A stretch of DNA of 64,000 nt from JACQHM01 sp964535215. GTDB taxonomy: Bacteria; Methylomirabilota; Methylomirabilia; Methylomirabilales; JACQHM01. The position numbers were made by a program, and so were the translations under genes. The notes under the pieces are model-generated. The model did no database searches, was not told the DNA's origin, and saw only the letters and a program-made list of their open reading frames with translations. Position 1 is the stretch's first letter, and the number at the start of each line of letters is the position of its first letter. The DNA lies in assembly GCA_964535215.1 (NCBI GenBank), contig CAZHST010000004.1:54321-118320 (forward strand), in the 5' to 3' direction. Shown here piece by piece: positions 49,326 through 58,261 of the stretch.

Positions 49326-51017
49326 ATGAGGTGGTCGAAGCTTTTGATTCCGACGTTAAAGGAGGATCCGGCCGAAGCGGAAGCCGTCAGCCACAAGCTG
49401 ATGGTCCGGGGCGGGTTCATCCGTCAATTGGCCGCCGGGGTTTACATCTACCTCCCCTTGGGCCAGCGGGTGATGGACAAGGTGAATGCCATCCTCCGGG
49501 AAGAGATGAACCGGATCGGGGGGCAGGAGATCACCATGCCCGTCATCCACCCGGCGGAGATCTGGCAGCAGACGGGGCGTTGGCACGATATTGGCCCCGA
49601 GATGTTTCGCCTGAAGGATCGGGGGGGACGGGATCTGTGTTTGGGGATGACCCATGAAGAGGTCGTCGCCTGGCTGGCCTCGAAGGAGATCCGCTCTTAC
49701 CGGGATCTCCCCCAGATCTGGTACCAGATCCAGGTCAAGGAGCGGGATGAGGCCAGGCCGAAGGGTGGGGTCCTGAGGACCCGGGAATTCTTGATGAAGG
49801 ACTCCTACAGCCTGGATGCTGACGAGGCCGGTCTGGAAAAGAGCTACGAGCTCCACAAGGAGGCTTACTGTCGGATCTTCGAGCGCTGTGGCTTGAAGTT
49901 CTACGTGGTCGAGTCGGACCCGGGGATGATGGGCGGGGCCGGCTCCCACGAGTTCATGGCCCCCAGTGAAGCCGGCGAGGACCAGGTGGCCCTTTGCGGG
50001 GCGTGTGGCTACGCCGCCAACATCGAGTTGGCCGTCTCTTCCCCCACCCTTCCCACCTTCCCCGAGTGGGCCTTGGAGGAGGTGGCAACGCCCGATCAGC
50101 GGACCATCGAGGAGGTCTCGCGGTTCTTGAGGATCGATCCTCGCCTGACCATCAAATCGCTTCTGGTCATGACCGGGGAAGGCCCCCTGCTCTGCCTCAT
50201 CCGGGGTGATCAGCAGCTTCACGAGAAGAAGCTCCAGCGGTTGGTTGGGGAGTTTAGGCCAGCCCACCGGGATGAGATCAAGACGGTTACCGGCGTCGAG
50301 GCCGGCTTCCTGGGACCCGTAGGGGTGACCGTTCCGATGGTGGCCGACTCGTGTCTCGCCAAAGGGGTGTACGTTGCCGGGGCCAACAAGGAGGGCTACC
50401 ATCTCAAAGGGGTCATCCCCGGCCGGCACTTCCAGCCCCGCTATGCCGATCTCCACGTCGCGAACGCCGGCGAGGGGTGCCCCAAGTGTGGAGAGCCCTT
50501 ACGGGTGGAGCGGTGCATCGAGGTGGGGAACATCTTCAAGCTCGGGACAAAATACTCGATCCCGCTGAAGGCTTTCTACCTGGATGAGAGGGGGGAGGAG
50601 AAGCCGATCATCATGGGAAGCTATGGCATCGGTCCAGCCCGGATCGCCGCCGCCGCCATCGAGCAGAACCATGATGGGGACGGGATCATCTGGCCTCCCT
50701 CCATCGCCCCCTTCCAGGTTCACCTCCTGGTGGTGAATGCCGCGGATCCCCGGATGCGGGAGCTGTCGGAGAAGCTGTACGGCGAGCTTCAAGAGGCAGG
50801 GCTTCAGGTCCTCTATGATGATCGGGACGAGCGGCCCGGGGTCAAGTTCAAGGATGCCGATCTGGTCGGCATCCCGGTCCGCGTCACGGTCGGGACGAAG
50901 GCCGTGAAAGAGGGGATCGTGGAGATCAGGATCCGGCGGGCGAAGGAGGAGATCAAGGTCCATCCTGAGGAGGTTGCCATAAAGGTCAAGGCCTTGTATG
51001 CCCAAGGCAGGCTGTAG
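49326..51017 (+). CDS. proS: Prolyl-tRNA synthetase, bacterial type with editing insertion
   Basis: 563 residues from ATG 49326. Class II motifs are clear: motif 2 region (LGMTHEEVVAWLASKEIRSY ... QIQVKERDEARPKGGVLRTREF), motif 3 with GSYGIGPARIAAA, and a C-terminal anticodon domain. Between motifs 2 and 3 lies the INS editing domain (about 215-390) that removes mischarged Ala. It begins 10 bp after ispG stops. The ribosome binding site is weak, suggesting coupling with ispG. Confidence 0.98.
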   Translation: MRWSKLLIPTLKEDPAEAEAVSHKLMVRGGFIRQLAAGVYIYLPLGQRVMDKVNAILREEMNRIGGQEITMPVIHPAEIWQQTGRWHDIGPEMFRLKDRGGRDLCLGMTHEEVVAWLASKEIRSYRDLPQIWYQIQVKERDEARPKGGVLRTREFLMKDSYSLDADEAGLEKSYELHKEAYCRIFERCGLKFYVVESDPGMMGGAGSHEFMAPSEAGEDQVALCGACGYAANIELAVSSPTLPTFPEWALEEVATPDQRTIEEVSRFLRIDPRLTIKSLLVMTGEGPLLCLIRGDQQLHEKKLQRLVGEFRPAHRDEIKTVTGVEAGFLGPVGVTVPMVADSCLAKGVYVAGANKEGYHLKGVIPGRHFQPRYADLHVANAGEGCPKCGEPLRVERCIEVGNIFKLGTKYSIPLKAFYLDERGEEKPIIMGSYGIGPARIAAAAIEQNHDGDGIIWPPSIAPFQVHLLVVNAADPRMRELSEKLYGELQEAGLQVLYDDRDERPGVKFKDADLVGIPVRVTVGTKAVKEGIVEIRIRRAKEEIKVHPEEVAIKVKALYAQGRL

Positions 51018-51019
51018 GG

Positions 51020-51472
51020 ATGGTCACCTTCACGCGGTGGATGCCCCCCCTCGGGTGGATGGGTGTGATCTTTTTCTCGACGGAGGGTCTCTCTGCCCAG
51101 GAAACTAGCCGCTTCCTCCTGCCCTTGTTCTCTTGGCTTTTCCCCGACGCTTCTGGCGAGTTCCTCCAGGGCCTTCACCTTCTCATCAGGAAGCTCGGCC
51201 ATCTCCTCGCGTACGCGCTCTTAAGCTACCTGTGGGCCCGGACCCTGGATCGTTCCTCTTCTCTCTTCCCACCTCCTTCCCTTTTAGCCTTTCTCCTCAC
51301 GAGTGTCTATGCGGCGGTTGATGAGTTCCACCAGACCTTCGTCCCGACCAGGACGGGGAGCCTCTGGGATGTCCTCCTGGACGCTTCAGGGGCCTCTTTC
51401 CTCCAGGGTTTCCTTTGGGCCTGGTCAAGACGGCGGGGATCGGAGGAGGGCAGGAGGGACAAGGCTGGCTAG
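51020..51472 (+). CDS. VanZ-like membrane protein
   Basis: 150 residues with about four membrane spans and the VanZ family motifs KLGHLLAYALLSYL and AAVDEFHQTFVPTRTGSLWDVLLDASGA. VanZ-like proteins are widespread; the original confers low-level teicoplanin resistance, most others have unknown roles in the envelope. It follows proS by 2 bp, so it is part of that operon, and converges on the FmdB-like gene with a 4-bp overlap. Confidence 0.88.
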   Translation: MVTFTRWMPPLGWMGVIFFSTEGLSAQETSRFLLPLFSWLFPDASGEFLQGLHLLIRKLGHLLAYALLSYLWARTLDRSSSLFPPPSLLAFLLTSVYAAVDEFHQTFVPTRTGSLWDVLLDASGASFLQGFLWAWSRRRGSEEGRRDKAG

Positions 51473-51720
51473 GTCCCCTTCGATTCCCCCTTGCCATCCC
51501 CCGTGGGAGACTTCTCGGCCTCCAGGGCCTTTTTCCGCTCGGGGCTCGCATAGTCCGTCACGTACCATCCTGTCCCCTTGAAGAGGAGGCCCGGCGGGGA
51601 GAGAACCTTGGAGACCGGCCCTCCGCACACCACGCACTGTTCGATCGGGTCATCGCTGAACTTCTGGATCACCTCGAAGGTGTGGGCACACTTTTCGCAG
51701 CGGTATTCGTAGATCGGCAA
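51469..51720 (-). CDS. FmdB-family zinc-ribbon protein
   Basis: 83 residues from TTG 51720, which gives the family's usual start (PIYEYRCEKC) and lies 8 bp after AGGAGG. One zinc ribbon is formed by CEKC and CVVC; then FKGTGWYVTDY, also conserved, and a charged tail. These small putative regulators (CxxC_CxxC_SSSS family) have no settled function. The leader contains the palindromic repeat at 51742-51831. Confidence 0.88.
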   Translation of the reverse strand: MPIYEYRCEKCAHTFEVIQKFSDDPIEQCVVCGGPVSKVLSPPGLLFKGTGWYVTDYASPERKKALEAEKSPTGDGKGESKGT

Positions 51721-51741
51721 CTTGTTTTCCTCCTTAACAAG

Positions 51742-51831
51742 TAAGCGTTCAGCCATCAGCTTTCAGCGAAGAGCCTGAAAAGGTCGTTTCCCGTTCTTCC
51801 TGGTCGCTGACCGCTGATAGCTGAATGCTTA
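51742..51831. repeat. Palindromic repeat (TTCAGCCATCAGC type)
   Basis: Two 28-bp arms (51742-51769 and 51804-51831), TAAGCGTTCAGCCATCAGC... and the inverse of TAAGCATTCAGCTATCAGC..., match at about 23 of 28 positions around a 34-bp centre. It lies in the transcribed leader of the FmdB-like gene and abuts that gene's -10 element. Confidence 0.8.
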
Positions 51832-51859
51832 CAATAGAGCAAATCCCCACGCTTGTCAA
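51831..51859 (-). promoter_or_regulatory. Promoter of the FmdB-like gene
   Basis: Minus strand TTGACA (51859-51854), 17 bp, TATTGT (51836-51831). Transcription would begin within the adjacent palindromic repeat. Confidence 0.6.
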
Positions 51860-51868
51860 GAAAGGGAC

Positions 51869-51897
51869 TTGACAGGGCCCAGGAAACAGGCTAATTT
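51869..51897 (+). promoter_or_regulatory. Promoter of the cation exchanger gene
   Basis: TTGACA (51869-51874), 17 bp, TAATTT (51892-51897), divergent from the FmdB promoter. It leaves a leader of about 190 nt in which I see no gene and no clear structure. Confidence 0.45.
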
Positions 51898-52097
51898 CAC
51901 TCCGTCTCTGGGAAAGGGATCCCCTTTCCCGCATGCGTTTCAGGTGGTTTTCTTCTCCTTTTCGACAAGGATCGTTCCCGACCATTTTAAGGGAAGGCAC
52001 CGCCCCGGATGTCGTGATGGCTTTAAGGGGCTCCTGCTCTCGGACAGCCGCGGAGGGTGATTCCTGCATCTGTTCAAACGGTTAGGAGCGTTCGGCC

Positions 52098-53249
52098 ATG
52101 AGAAATCGGATCTGGATGATCATCGGGCTTTTCGTGCTTGTGGGAGGGGTATTCATTGCTTTAGGCCAGGGGGCTGGGCCGGTTGCGCCGGAAGGAGGAG
52201 CCCAGAAAAGCATCCCGGTCTTGATCTTTTGGTTGTTGGTCTCCATCGCCATCATCCTCTCGGGTTGTGAGCTGTTCGCGAACGCCGTCGAGCACGTCGG
52301 CGACAAGGCAGGTCTCTCCCACGCGACGGCGGGGAGCTTGCTCGCCGCCGTCGGCACGGCCCTCCCCGAGACCCTGATCCCGGTCCTCGCCCTGATCTTC
52401 GGGGCGGAAGGGCACAGGGAGCATATCGGGATCGGGGCCATCCTAGGGGCTCCTTTCATGCTGACCACCCTGGCCTTCTTCCTCCTGGGCTGTACCGCCA
52501 CCCTCCTGTGGGTGAGCGGCCGCCGTCCCGACTGGAACCTGCACGTGGACCAGAAGGCCATGCAGTTTGATCTGAAATACTTCCTCTTTGTCATCTTCCT
52601 GGTCTTCCTCGTGTCGGTCAGCCGGAGTCCCCTCCTTGTGTCCCTCGGGATCCCGACATTCCACACGCGGACTGTCAACTACATCGGTGCCCTCTTGTTC
52701 ATCACCCTCTACGCCCTCTACTTTCGCCACATGCTGCATCACGAGGCTGAGGAAAAGGAGGAGTACACCGACCTCTTCTACTTCGACAAGTTCTTCAATA
52801 TCTCCAGGAGCTGGCCGGGCCTGATCGCCCAGCTCGTCGTGGGCCTGGGGGCGATCGTCTTGGGGGCCAGGATCTTCGTGAACTACATTGTGGAACTCTC
52901 GTTGGCCATAGGGATCTCCTCCCTGGTCCTGGCCCTCCTGATCGCCCCCGTGGCGACAGAGTTGCCGGAGAAGTACAATTCCATCACCTGGACCATCCGG
53001 AAGCAGGATACGCTGGCCTTCGCCAATCTCACGGGGGCCATGACCTTCCAGTCCATGATCCCCGTCTCCATCGGCCTCCTCTTTACCCACTGGGAGCTCC
53101 ATGCCAGGGAGCTGATGAACCTCTCCTTTGCCTTCACCTCGGCCCTGATCGTCTACCTCACCATGCGGGTCCAGAGGAGGCTCCCGGCCTGGGCCCTCCT
53201 GATCGGCGGAATCTTCTACGCCGTCTATGTGATCACGATCTTTGTGTGA
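52098..53249 (+). CDS. Sodium/calcium exchanger family membrane protein
   Basis: 383 residues with about ten membrane spans. The two inverted alpha repeats are recognisable: SLLAAVGTALPETLIPVLALIFG with IGIGAILGAPFM, and LALLIAPVATELPEKYNSI with a later NLTGAM. This is the Ca2+:cation antiporter (CaCA) fold, which exchanges Ca2+ or another cation for Na+ or H+. A hydrophilic His/Glu-rich loop (MLHHEAEEKEEY) lies between the halves. It is followed after 6 bp by gamma-glutamyltranspeptidase. Confidence 0.85.
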   Translation: MRNRIWMIIGLFVLVGGVFIALGQGAGPVAPEGGAQKSIPVLIFWLLVSIAIILSGCELFANAVEHVGDKAGLSHATAGSLLAAVGTALPETLIPVLALIFGAEGHREHIGIGAILGAPFMLTTLAFFLLGCTATLLWVSGRRPDWNLHVDQKAMQFDLKYFLFVIFLVFLVSVSRSPLLVSLGIPTFHTRTVNYIGALLFITLYALYFRHMLHHEAEEKEEYTDLFYFDKFFNISRSWPGLIAQLVVGLGAIVLGARIFVNYIVELSLAIGISSLVLALLIAPVATELPEKYNSITWTIRKQDTLAFANLTGAMTFQSMIPVSIGLLFTHWELHARELMNLSFAFTSALIVYLTMRVQRRLPAWALLIGGIFYAVYVITIFV

Positions 53250-53255
53250 GAGGTT

Positions 53256-54977
53256 ATGCGGAACTTCTTCCGGAGGGAGCTTCACCGCTCCACCCTCCTC
53301 ATCGGGTGTCTCATGCTGGTCTTGGCGCGATATGGTGAAGCAGCTGGCCGGCCAACCGTCATGGCCCCTCGGGGGATGGTGACCTCCCCCCACTACCTGG
53401 CCTCGGCCGCCGGGCTGAAGGTTCTCCAAAAAGGGGGGAGCGCTGTTGAGGCCGCCATTGCCGCTGCCGCGGTCCTGGCCGTTGTCTACCCTCACATGAA
53501 CAGCATAGGCGGCGACAACTTCTGGCTGATCTACAACGCGAGGACGAAGGAGCTGAAGGCGTTGAACGGGAGTGGCCGTTCCTGCGGCCTTTGCACCATC
53601 GAGCTCTACCGCTCCAGGGGCTACGACCGGATCCCCCCCAGGGGGTTCCTGGCTGCCAACACCGTCCCGGGGGCGGTGGACGGCTGGTGGGAGGCATACC
53701 AGTACGCGAAGAGGAGCATGGGGGTGAAGCTTTCTTGGGCAGAGCTGTTAGAGGATGCTATCTTCTATGCCGAGAGAGGCTTCGCCGTCACCCCGGGTCA
53801 GGAGCATCACACCCTGAGGAACCTGGACACCCGGGACGAGCGCTTCAGGCACTTGCAGCGCTTCAACGGCTTCCGGCAGACCTTCTTGAAATCTGACGGG
53901 AGCCCCTATCGGGCCGGGGAGCTTTTTGTCCAGCGGGATCTGGCCTTGACCTTGAAGGCGGTCGCCCGAGGGGGGAGGGATGCCTTCTACAGGGGGGAGA
54001 TTGCCAAGAAGATCGTGGGGTATCTGGAAAGGCATGGCGGCGTCCTGACCGAGGAGGATTTCGCCGGACACCGAAGTGACTGGGTGGACCCCATCTCGGT
54101 GGAGTATCGAGGCTTGACGGTGTACAACCTCCCTCCCAACACCCAAGGGATGGCCTCCCTCTCCATCCTGAACATCTTGAGCAACTTTGACGTAAAGACA
54201 TTTGGCCAGGGGACGGCCGATTATTATCATCTGATCATCGAGGCGACGAAGCTTGCCTTCGCCGACCGGGACCGGTGGCTGACCGATCCGACCTTCGTGC
54301 AGATCCCTTTGGACCGGCTCCTCAGCAAGGCGTATGGAAAAGAACGGGCGGCCCGGATTGACATGGCAAGGGCAGCCTCGACCCTTCAGCCCGGCGAGGT
54401 CGGCGGCGACACGATCTGGCTCGGCGTGGTGGACGAGGGAGGGAACGCCGTTTCCCTGATCCAGTCCATCTACTTTGAGTTCGGCTCCGGGATCGTTGTC
54501 GAAGGGACCGGTATCCTCCTGCAGAACCGGGGGAGCTCCTTCTCGCTGGATCCTACCCACGTGAACCGCCTGGAGCCCAGGAAACGGACCTTCCACACGC
54601 TCAACCCCGCCATGGCCTTCAAGGACGGGAGGCCGTACCTGGTGTACGGGACGATGGGTGGGGAGGGACAGCCCCAGACCCAGGCGGCCCTTGTGACCCG
54701 GATCGTGGACTTTGGGATGAGCGTCCAGGAAGCTATCGAGGCCCCCAGGTGGCTCTTCGGTCGGACCTGGGGGGCGGAGTCCGCTGATGTAAGCGTCGAG
54801 GGCCGGATCCCGAAACCGGTGATCGAGGAACTGAAGCGCCGGGGCCATCCGGTGAAGGTCCTGGCCGACTGGACCGAGACCATGGGCCACGCCCAGGCCA
54901 TCCTGATTGATCCCGTGACCGGGATGAAGCATGGAGGCGCCGATCCCCGGGGGGACGGGATTGCCGTCGGGTACTGA
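53256..54977 (+). CDS. ggt: Gamma-glutamyltranspeptidase
   Basis: 573 residues. A signal peptide covers about the first 30 residues. The conserved N-terminal part (SPHYLASAAGLKVLQKGGSAVEAAIAAA, GGDNFWLIYN) is intact. The autoprocessing site is in GGDTIWLGVVDEGGNAVSLIQS, where the Thr aligns with the nucleophile of TTHxxVVD in E. coli; the residues around it are unusual (TIWL). The enzyme cleaves gamma-glutamyl bonds, for example of glutathione, in the periplasm. Family certain, activity likely. Confidence 0.9.
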   Translation: MRNFFRRELHRSTLLIGCLMLVLARYGEAAGRPTVMAPRGMVTSPHYLASAAGLKVLQKGGSAVEAAIAAAAVLAVVYPHMNSIGGDNFWLIYNARTKELKALNGSGRSCGLCTIELYRSRGYDRIPPRGFLAANTVPGAVDGWWEAYQYAKRSMGVKLSWAELLEDAIFYAERGFAVTPGQEHHTLRNLDTRDERFRHLQRFNGFRQTFLKSDGSPYRAGELFVQRDLALTLKAVARGGRDAFYRGEIAKKIVGYLERHGGVLTEEDFAGHRSDWVDPISVEYRGLTVYNLPPNTQGMASLSILNILSNFDVKTFGQGTADYYHLIIEATKLAFADRDRWLTDPTFVQIPLDRLLSKAYGKERAARIDMARAASTLQPGEVGGDTIWLGVVDEGGNAVSLIQSIYFEFGSGIVVEGTGILLQNRGSSFSLDPTHVNRLEPRKRTFHTLNPAMAFKDGRPYLVYGTMGGEGQPQTQAALVTRIVDFGMSVQEAIEAPRWLFGRTWGAESADVSVEGRIPKPVIEELKRRGHPVKVLADWTETMGHAQAILIDPVTGMKHGGADPRGDGIAVGY

Positions 54978-55054
54978 TACGCCCCCGAAGAAATTCCCCC
55001 ATCCCTTGTCAAGGGCGATGGCCTTCTCCCTCCTTGCCCGCCCTTCTGTTTTCC

Positions 55055-55101
55055 TTGACACCTTCCCTGATTTTTCGGTATCATCAAGGCCTACTAGGAG
55101 G
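55055..55101 (+). promoter_or_regulatory. Promoter and ribosome binding site of the lipoprotein-mla operon
   Basis: TTGACA (55055-55060), 18 bp, TATCAT (55079-55084), followed by TAGGAGGTG with AGGAGG at 55096-55101. The promoter is strong, and the ribosome binding site sets the start of the next gene to about 55109-55113, where no ATG, GTG or TTG exists in frame. Confidence 0.75.
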
Positions 55102-55110
55102 TGTTTCCCC

Positions 55111-55623
55111 ATCGTCCCTTCGCGAAAGCTCGTAGGCGCTCTCCTCCCAGCCTTCCTCCTCGCCGCTTGTACGTCGGGAAAGGTCATTGACGGTTTCTAC
55201 GTTGATCAAGATAGAGGCCTCAAGGTTCCCTTCCTTCGAGACGGGTGGCGCCGGATTGAGCTTGACGATGTGCTCCTGGCGTTTCACGATGAGGCCCGTC
55301 AGAGGCTCATCGCCCTGTTTCAGAGCTGCGAGGGTGAAGGGAGGCTTCCCTTGAGGATCCTGGCCCGACGACTCTTCTTTGGCCTGAAGGAAAAGCAGGT
55401 CCTTGAGCAAGGCCTTGTCTCGCTGGACGGATCGGAGGCGATCCACACGCTCCTCCAGGCGGAGTTTGAGGGGGACGAGGTGAAGGTCTCAAGTTATGTG
55501 GTCAAGAAAGGGGGCTGTGTCTACGATTTGGTGTACCTCGCCCCATCTTCCACCTTCTCCATGGGCCTCCCCGACTTTGAACGGTTCGTTCAAGGGTGGA
55601 GGGTTCACGGGAGGGAGCCATGA
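55111..55623 (+). CDS. Lipoprotein of unknown function, apparent AUC start
   Basis: 170 residues if ATC 55111 starts translation, 9 bp after AGGAGG. The result is an ideal lipoprotein signal: basic PSRK, hydrophobic core LVGALLPAF, lipobox LAAC. No ATG/GTG/TTG is in frame between promoter and lipobox. The mature part has VPFLRDGWRRIELDDVLLAFHDE and a Cys in KKGGCVYDL, no known family. It overlaps mlaE by 4 bp, so it probably serves the same lipid-transport system at the membrane surface. Confidence 0.75.
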   Translation: MVPSRKLVGALLPAFLLAACTSGKVIDGFYVDQDRGLKVPFLRDGWRRIELDDVLLAFHDEARQRLIALFQSCEGEGRLPLRILARRLFFGLKEKQVLEQGLVSLDGSEAIHTLLQAEFEGDEVKVSSYVVKKGGCVYDLVYLAPSSTFSMGLPDFERFVQGWRVHGREP

Positions 55624-56405
55624 GGCCTCTTCTGCTCCGCCTGGGAGACCAGGCCACCTCCTTCATCGGCGCCATCGGGGGGGTCGCCCTTCTGGCCTTC
55701 CAGGTCTTTTACTATGCGGCCCTCCCTCCCTACAGCTTCAGGCTGATCTTAAGGCAGCTCGACCATATCGGCGTCAAGTCGCTCTCCATCATCGGTGTCG
55801 CCGCTGTCTTTACCGGGCTGGTCCTGGCCTTGCAGACCATTTACGGGTTGGCCCGGTTCGGGGCAAAGGCCTATGTGGGGATCATCGTTGGTCTCTCGAT
55901 GGTCAGGGAATTAGGCCCGGTCCTCACGGCCCTCCTGGTTGGGGGGAGGGTGGGGTCAGGGATCACGGCGGAGCTGGGGTCTATGAAGGTGACCGAACAG
56001 ATTGACGCCATGAGGGCCCTGGGGGCGAGTCCGATCAAGAAGCTGGTCGTCCCCAAGGTCCTCGCCACCATGTTGGTCCTTCCCCTCCTGACCGTCGTGG
56101 CCAACGTTGTGGGCATCCTGGGGGGGATGGTGGTCTCCCAGTATGAGTTCCACGTGGATCCCCACCTCTATCTCAACTCCGTTTTGAGGAGCTTGAAGCT
56201 CGCCGATCTCTTGAGCGGCCTGGGAAAGACGGTCTTTTTCGGCTTCATCATCGCCATCGTAGGGTGCTATCAGGGCCTGGAGGTGAAAGGGGGGACGGAG
56301 GGGCTGGGGAGGGCCACCACCACCACCGTCGTGACCTCCTCCATCCTGATCCTGATCTCTGACTTCTTCCTGACCAAGTTCTTCTGGTGGCTGGAGGGCT
56401 GGTAG
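55620..56405 (+). CDS. mlaE: MlaE-family ABC permease (phospholipid transport)
   Basis: 261 residues, about five to six membrane spans, DUF140/MlaE signatures: VGIIVGLSMVRELGPVLTALLVGGRVGSG, TAELGSMKVTEQIDAMRALG, and TTTTVVTSSILILISDFF at the end. With MlaF and MlaD it moves phospholipids between inner and outer membranes. ATG 55620 follows GGGAGGGAGCC. Part of a tight operon. Confidence 0.95.
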   Translation: MRPLLLRLGDQATSFIGAIGGVALLAFQVFYYAALPPYSFRLILRQLDHIGVKSLSIIGVAAVFTGLVLALQTIYGLARFGAKAYVGIIVGLSMVRELGPVLTALLVGGRVGSGITAELGSMKVTEQIDAMRALGASPIKKLVVPKVLATMLVLPLLTVVANVVGILGGMVVSQYEFHVDPHLYLNSVLRSLKLADLLSGLGKTVFFGFIIAIVGCYQGLEVKGGTEGLGRATTTTVVTSSILILISDFFLTKFFWWLEGW

Positions 56406-56406
56406 C

Positions 56407-57150
56407 GTGGAGGCCCCCATCGTTGAACTCAAACAGGTCTCGAAGACCTTTGAGGATGTCCGGGTGCTGGACACCCTGGATCTCGCCGTCCTGCCAGGGG
56501 AGATCCTGACTATCATCGGCGGAAGCGGGACGGGGAAGACCGTCCTGTTAAGGATCATCCTCGGCCTGTTGAAGCCCGACTCGGGTCAGGTACTGATCGA
56601 GGGGACAGACATCGCCCCGATGCGGGAGGGGAAGCTGCTCAAGGTCCGGAGGAAGCTGGGGATGGTCTTTCAAAGCTCTGCCCTTTTCGATTCGTTGAGT
56701 GTCGGGGAGAATGTGGCCTATGCCCTGCGAGAGCATACCAGGTTGTCGGAGGCTGAGATCCGGGAACGGGTCCGGGAGGCCCTGGCCCTGGTCGGCCTCG
56801 AAGGGATCGAGGGGAAGGAGCCGGCCGAGCTCTCCGGGGGGATGCGGAAACGGGTGGCCATCGCCCGGGCCATTGCCCTCGTCCCGAAGATCCTCCTCTA
56901 CGACGAGCCCACGACGGGCCTTGATCCCTCCAATGTGGAGAAGATCAACGAGCTGATTCTGGATCTGAACCGGAAGCTGGATGTGACCTCCATCGTGGTC
57001 ACCCACGACCTAAAGAGCGCCTTCAGGATCTCGGACAGGATCGCCCTCTTGCACCGGGGAAAGATCGCCGCCATCGGGACGCCCTCAGAGATCGAGCGTT
57101 CGAGATCTCCGTTGGTCCGGGAGTTCATCGCCGGCTCCCTTGGCTTTTGA
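56407..57150 (+). CDS. mlaF: MlaF-family ABC ATPase
   Basis: 247 residues from GTG 56407. Walker A GGSGTGKT, Q-loop VFQSSALFDSLSVGENV, signature LSGGMRKRVAIARA, Walker B ILLYDEPTTGLDP and switch His in VVTHDLKS are intact. It powers the MlaE permease. One base separates it from the mlaE stop. Confidence 0.96.
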   Translation: MEAPIVELKQVSKTFEDVRVLDTLDLAVLPGEILTIIGGSGTGKTVLLRIILGLLKPDSGQVLIEGTDIAPMREGKLLKVRRKLGMVFQSSALFDSLSVGENVAYALREHTRLSEAEIRERVREALALVGLEGIEGKEPAELSGGMRKRVAIARAIALVPKILLYDEPTTGLDPSNVEKINELILDLNRKLDVTSIVVTHDLKSAFRISDRIALLHRGKIAAIGTPSEIERSRSPLVREFIAGSLGF

Positions 57151-57163
57151 GGAGGAAAGGAGG

Positions 57164-58261
57164 ATGATGGAGAAGGAGACGGTTCTTAGGCTCCGGGTGG
57201 GGTTTTTCGTCTTCCTGGGCCTTGCCCTCTTCGTGGCCTTCGTTCTGGCCATCGGTGGCCAGAGTCGCCTGTTTCAGGAGCGGTACACCTTGAAAGCGGC
57301 CTTCTCCGACGTGGGAGGGATCACCGTAGGGGCGCCTGTCCGGCTGGCAGGGGTGACCGTGGGGGCGGTGAGCGGTATCTCTTTTGGCACGGGTCCAGCC
57401 CAGAAGAAAATCATCCTTACCTTGAGCCTTGACACGGGAATCCAGGACCGGATCCGGGAGGATTCCGTGGCCAGCATCGGGACCATTGGCCTCGTAGGGG
57501 ACAAGGTCCTGGAGATCACCGTGGGAAGCCCCGAGAAAAGGGTCCTTCCGGCGGGGAGCTTTCTTCAAACCCTCGATCCGGTGGACTATTCGCAGTTTGT
57601 CGTGAAGGGGAATCAGATCCTGGACAGTGTGGTCAGGGTGATGGCCTCCCTGGACCAGCTCCTCAAGGGGTTGGAGGACAGGAAGGTCCCAGAGGAGGCG
57701 GCAGGCTCTCTCCGATCCCTCCGACGGACCCTGTCCCAGATCGAGTCCGGGAAGGGACTACTCCACGGGTTGATCTACGATGAGAGGGCAACCAGGCTCG
57801 TGGATGATCTGAGCCAGACCTCTACTTCCTTGAGGAGGATCGTCTCTGCCATAGAGGACGGCGATGGGCTCCTCCATGCCCTGATCTACGGCAAGGAGGG
57901 TCCGATCCTGGAGAGGCTTTCCAGGACCGTTGCCTCCCTCGAAGAGAGTGCGCTAAGCCTCCGCCGGGCCTCGGCGGCTATTGAGCACCTGGCGGCTAAG
58001 GCTGAGGAGGAGGGGGGGCTGCTCCAGACCCTCCTCTTCGACCCGAAGGGAAAGGAGATCGTAAGGGATCTTCAGGTGGTTTCCAGGGATTTAAAGACGG
58101 TGACGGAGAAGCTGGCGAAGGGCGAGGGGACCCTGGGGGCCCTCCTGGACGATCCCACCCTCTACGAGGACCTCTCCTCCCTCCTCCGCGGAGCCCAGAG
58201 AAGCGCGATCCTTCGCGGCCTCATCCGTTCCAGCGTGAAAAGGGGATCGGCAAGGCCATGA
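57164..58261 (+). CDS. mlaD: MlaD/MCE-domain protein
   Basis: 365 residues from ATG 57164 (AGGAAAGGAGG upstream; a second ATG follows). One N-terminal membrane span, then a single MCE domain (about 40-120: FSDVGGITVGAPVRLAGVTVGAV). The remaining ~230 residues are helical with repeated segments (LIYDERATRLVDDLS, LIYGKEGPILERLS, LFDPKGKEIVRDL, LLDDPTLYEDLS), long for an MlaD and likely to build a periplasmic needle or tunnel as in other MCE proteins. Overlaps the GH57 gene by 4 bp. Confidence 0.93.
   Translation: MMEKETVLRLRVGFFVFLGLALFVAFVLAIGGQSRLFQERYTLKAAFSDVGGITVGAPVRLAGVTVGAVSGISFGTGPAQKKIILTLSLDTGIQDRIREDSVASIGTIGLVGDKVLEITVGSPEKRVLPAGSFLQTLDPVDYSQFVVKGNQILDSVVRVMASLDQLLKGLEDRKVPEEAAGSLRSLRRTLSQIESGKGLLHGLIYDERATRLVDDLSQTSTSLRRIVSAIEDGDGLLHALIYGKEGPILERLSRTVASLEESALSLRRASAAIEHLAAKAEEEGGLLQTLLFDPKGKEIVRDLQVVSRDLKTVTEKLAKGEGTLGALLDDPTLYEDLSSLLRGAQRSAILRGLIRSSVKRGSARP

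Noticed and set aside
54931..55110. In-frame ATG 54931 as start of the lipoprotein
   Set aside because: It lies inside the upstream transpeptidase gene, before the operon's promoter, and would bury the signal peptide 60 residues in.
53748..55187. Long open frame antisense to the gamma-glutamyltranspeptidase gene
   Set aside because: Same reason: it mirrors a clear coding gene and has no recognisable domain or proper ribosome binding site.
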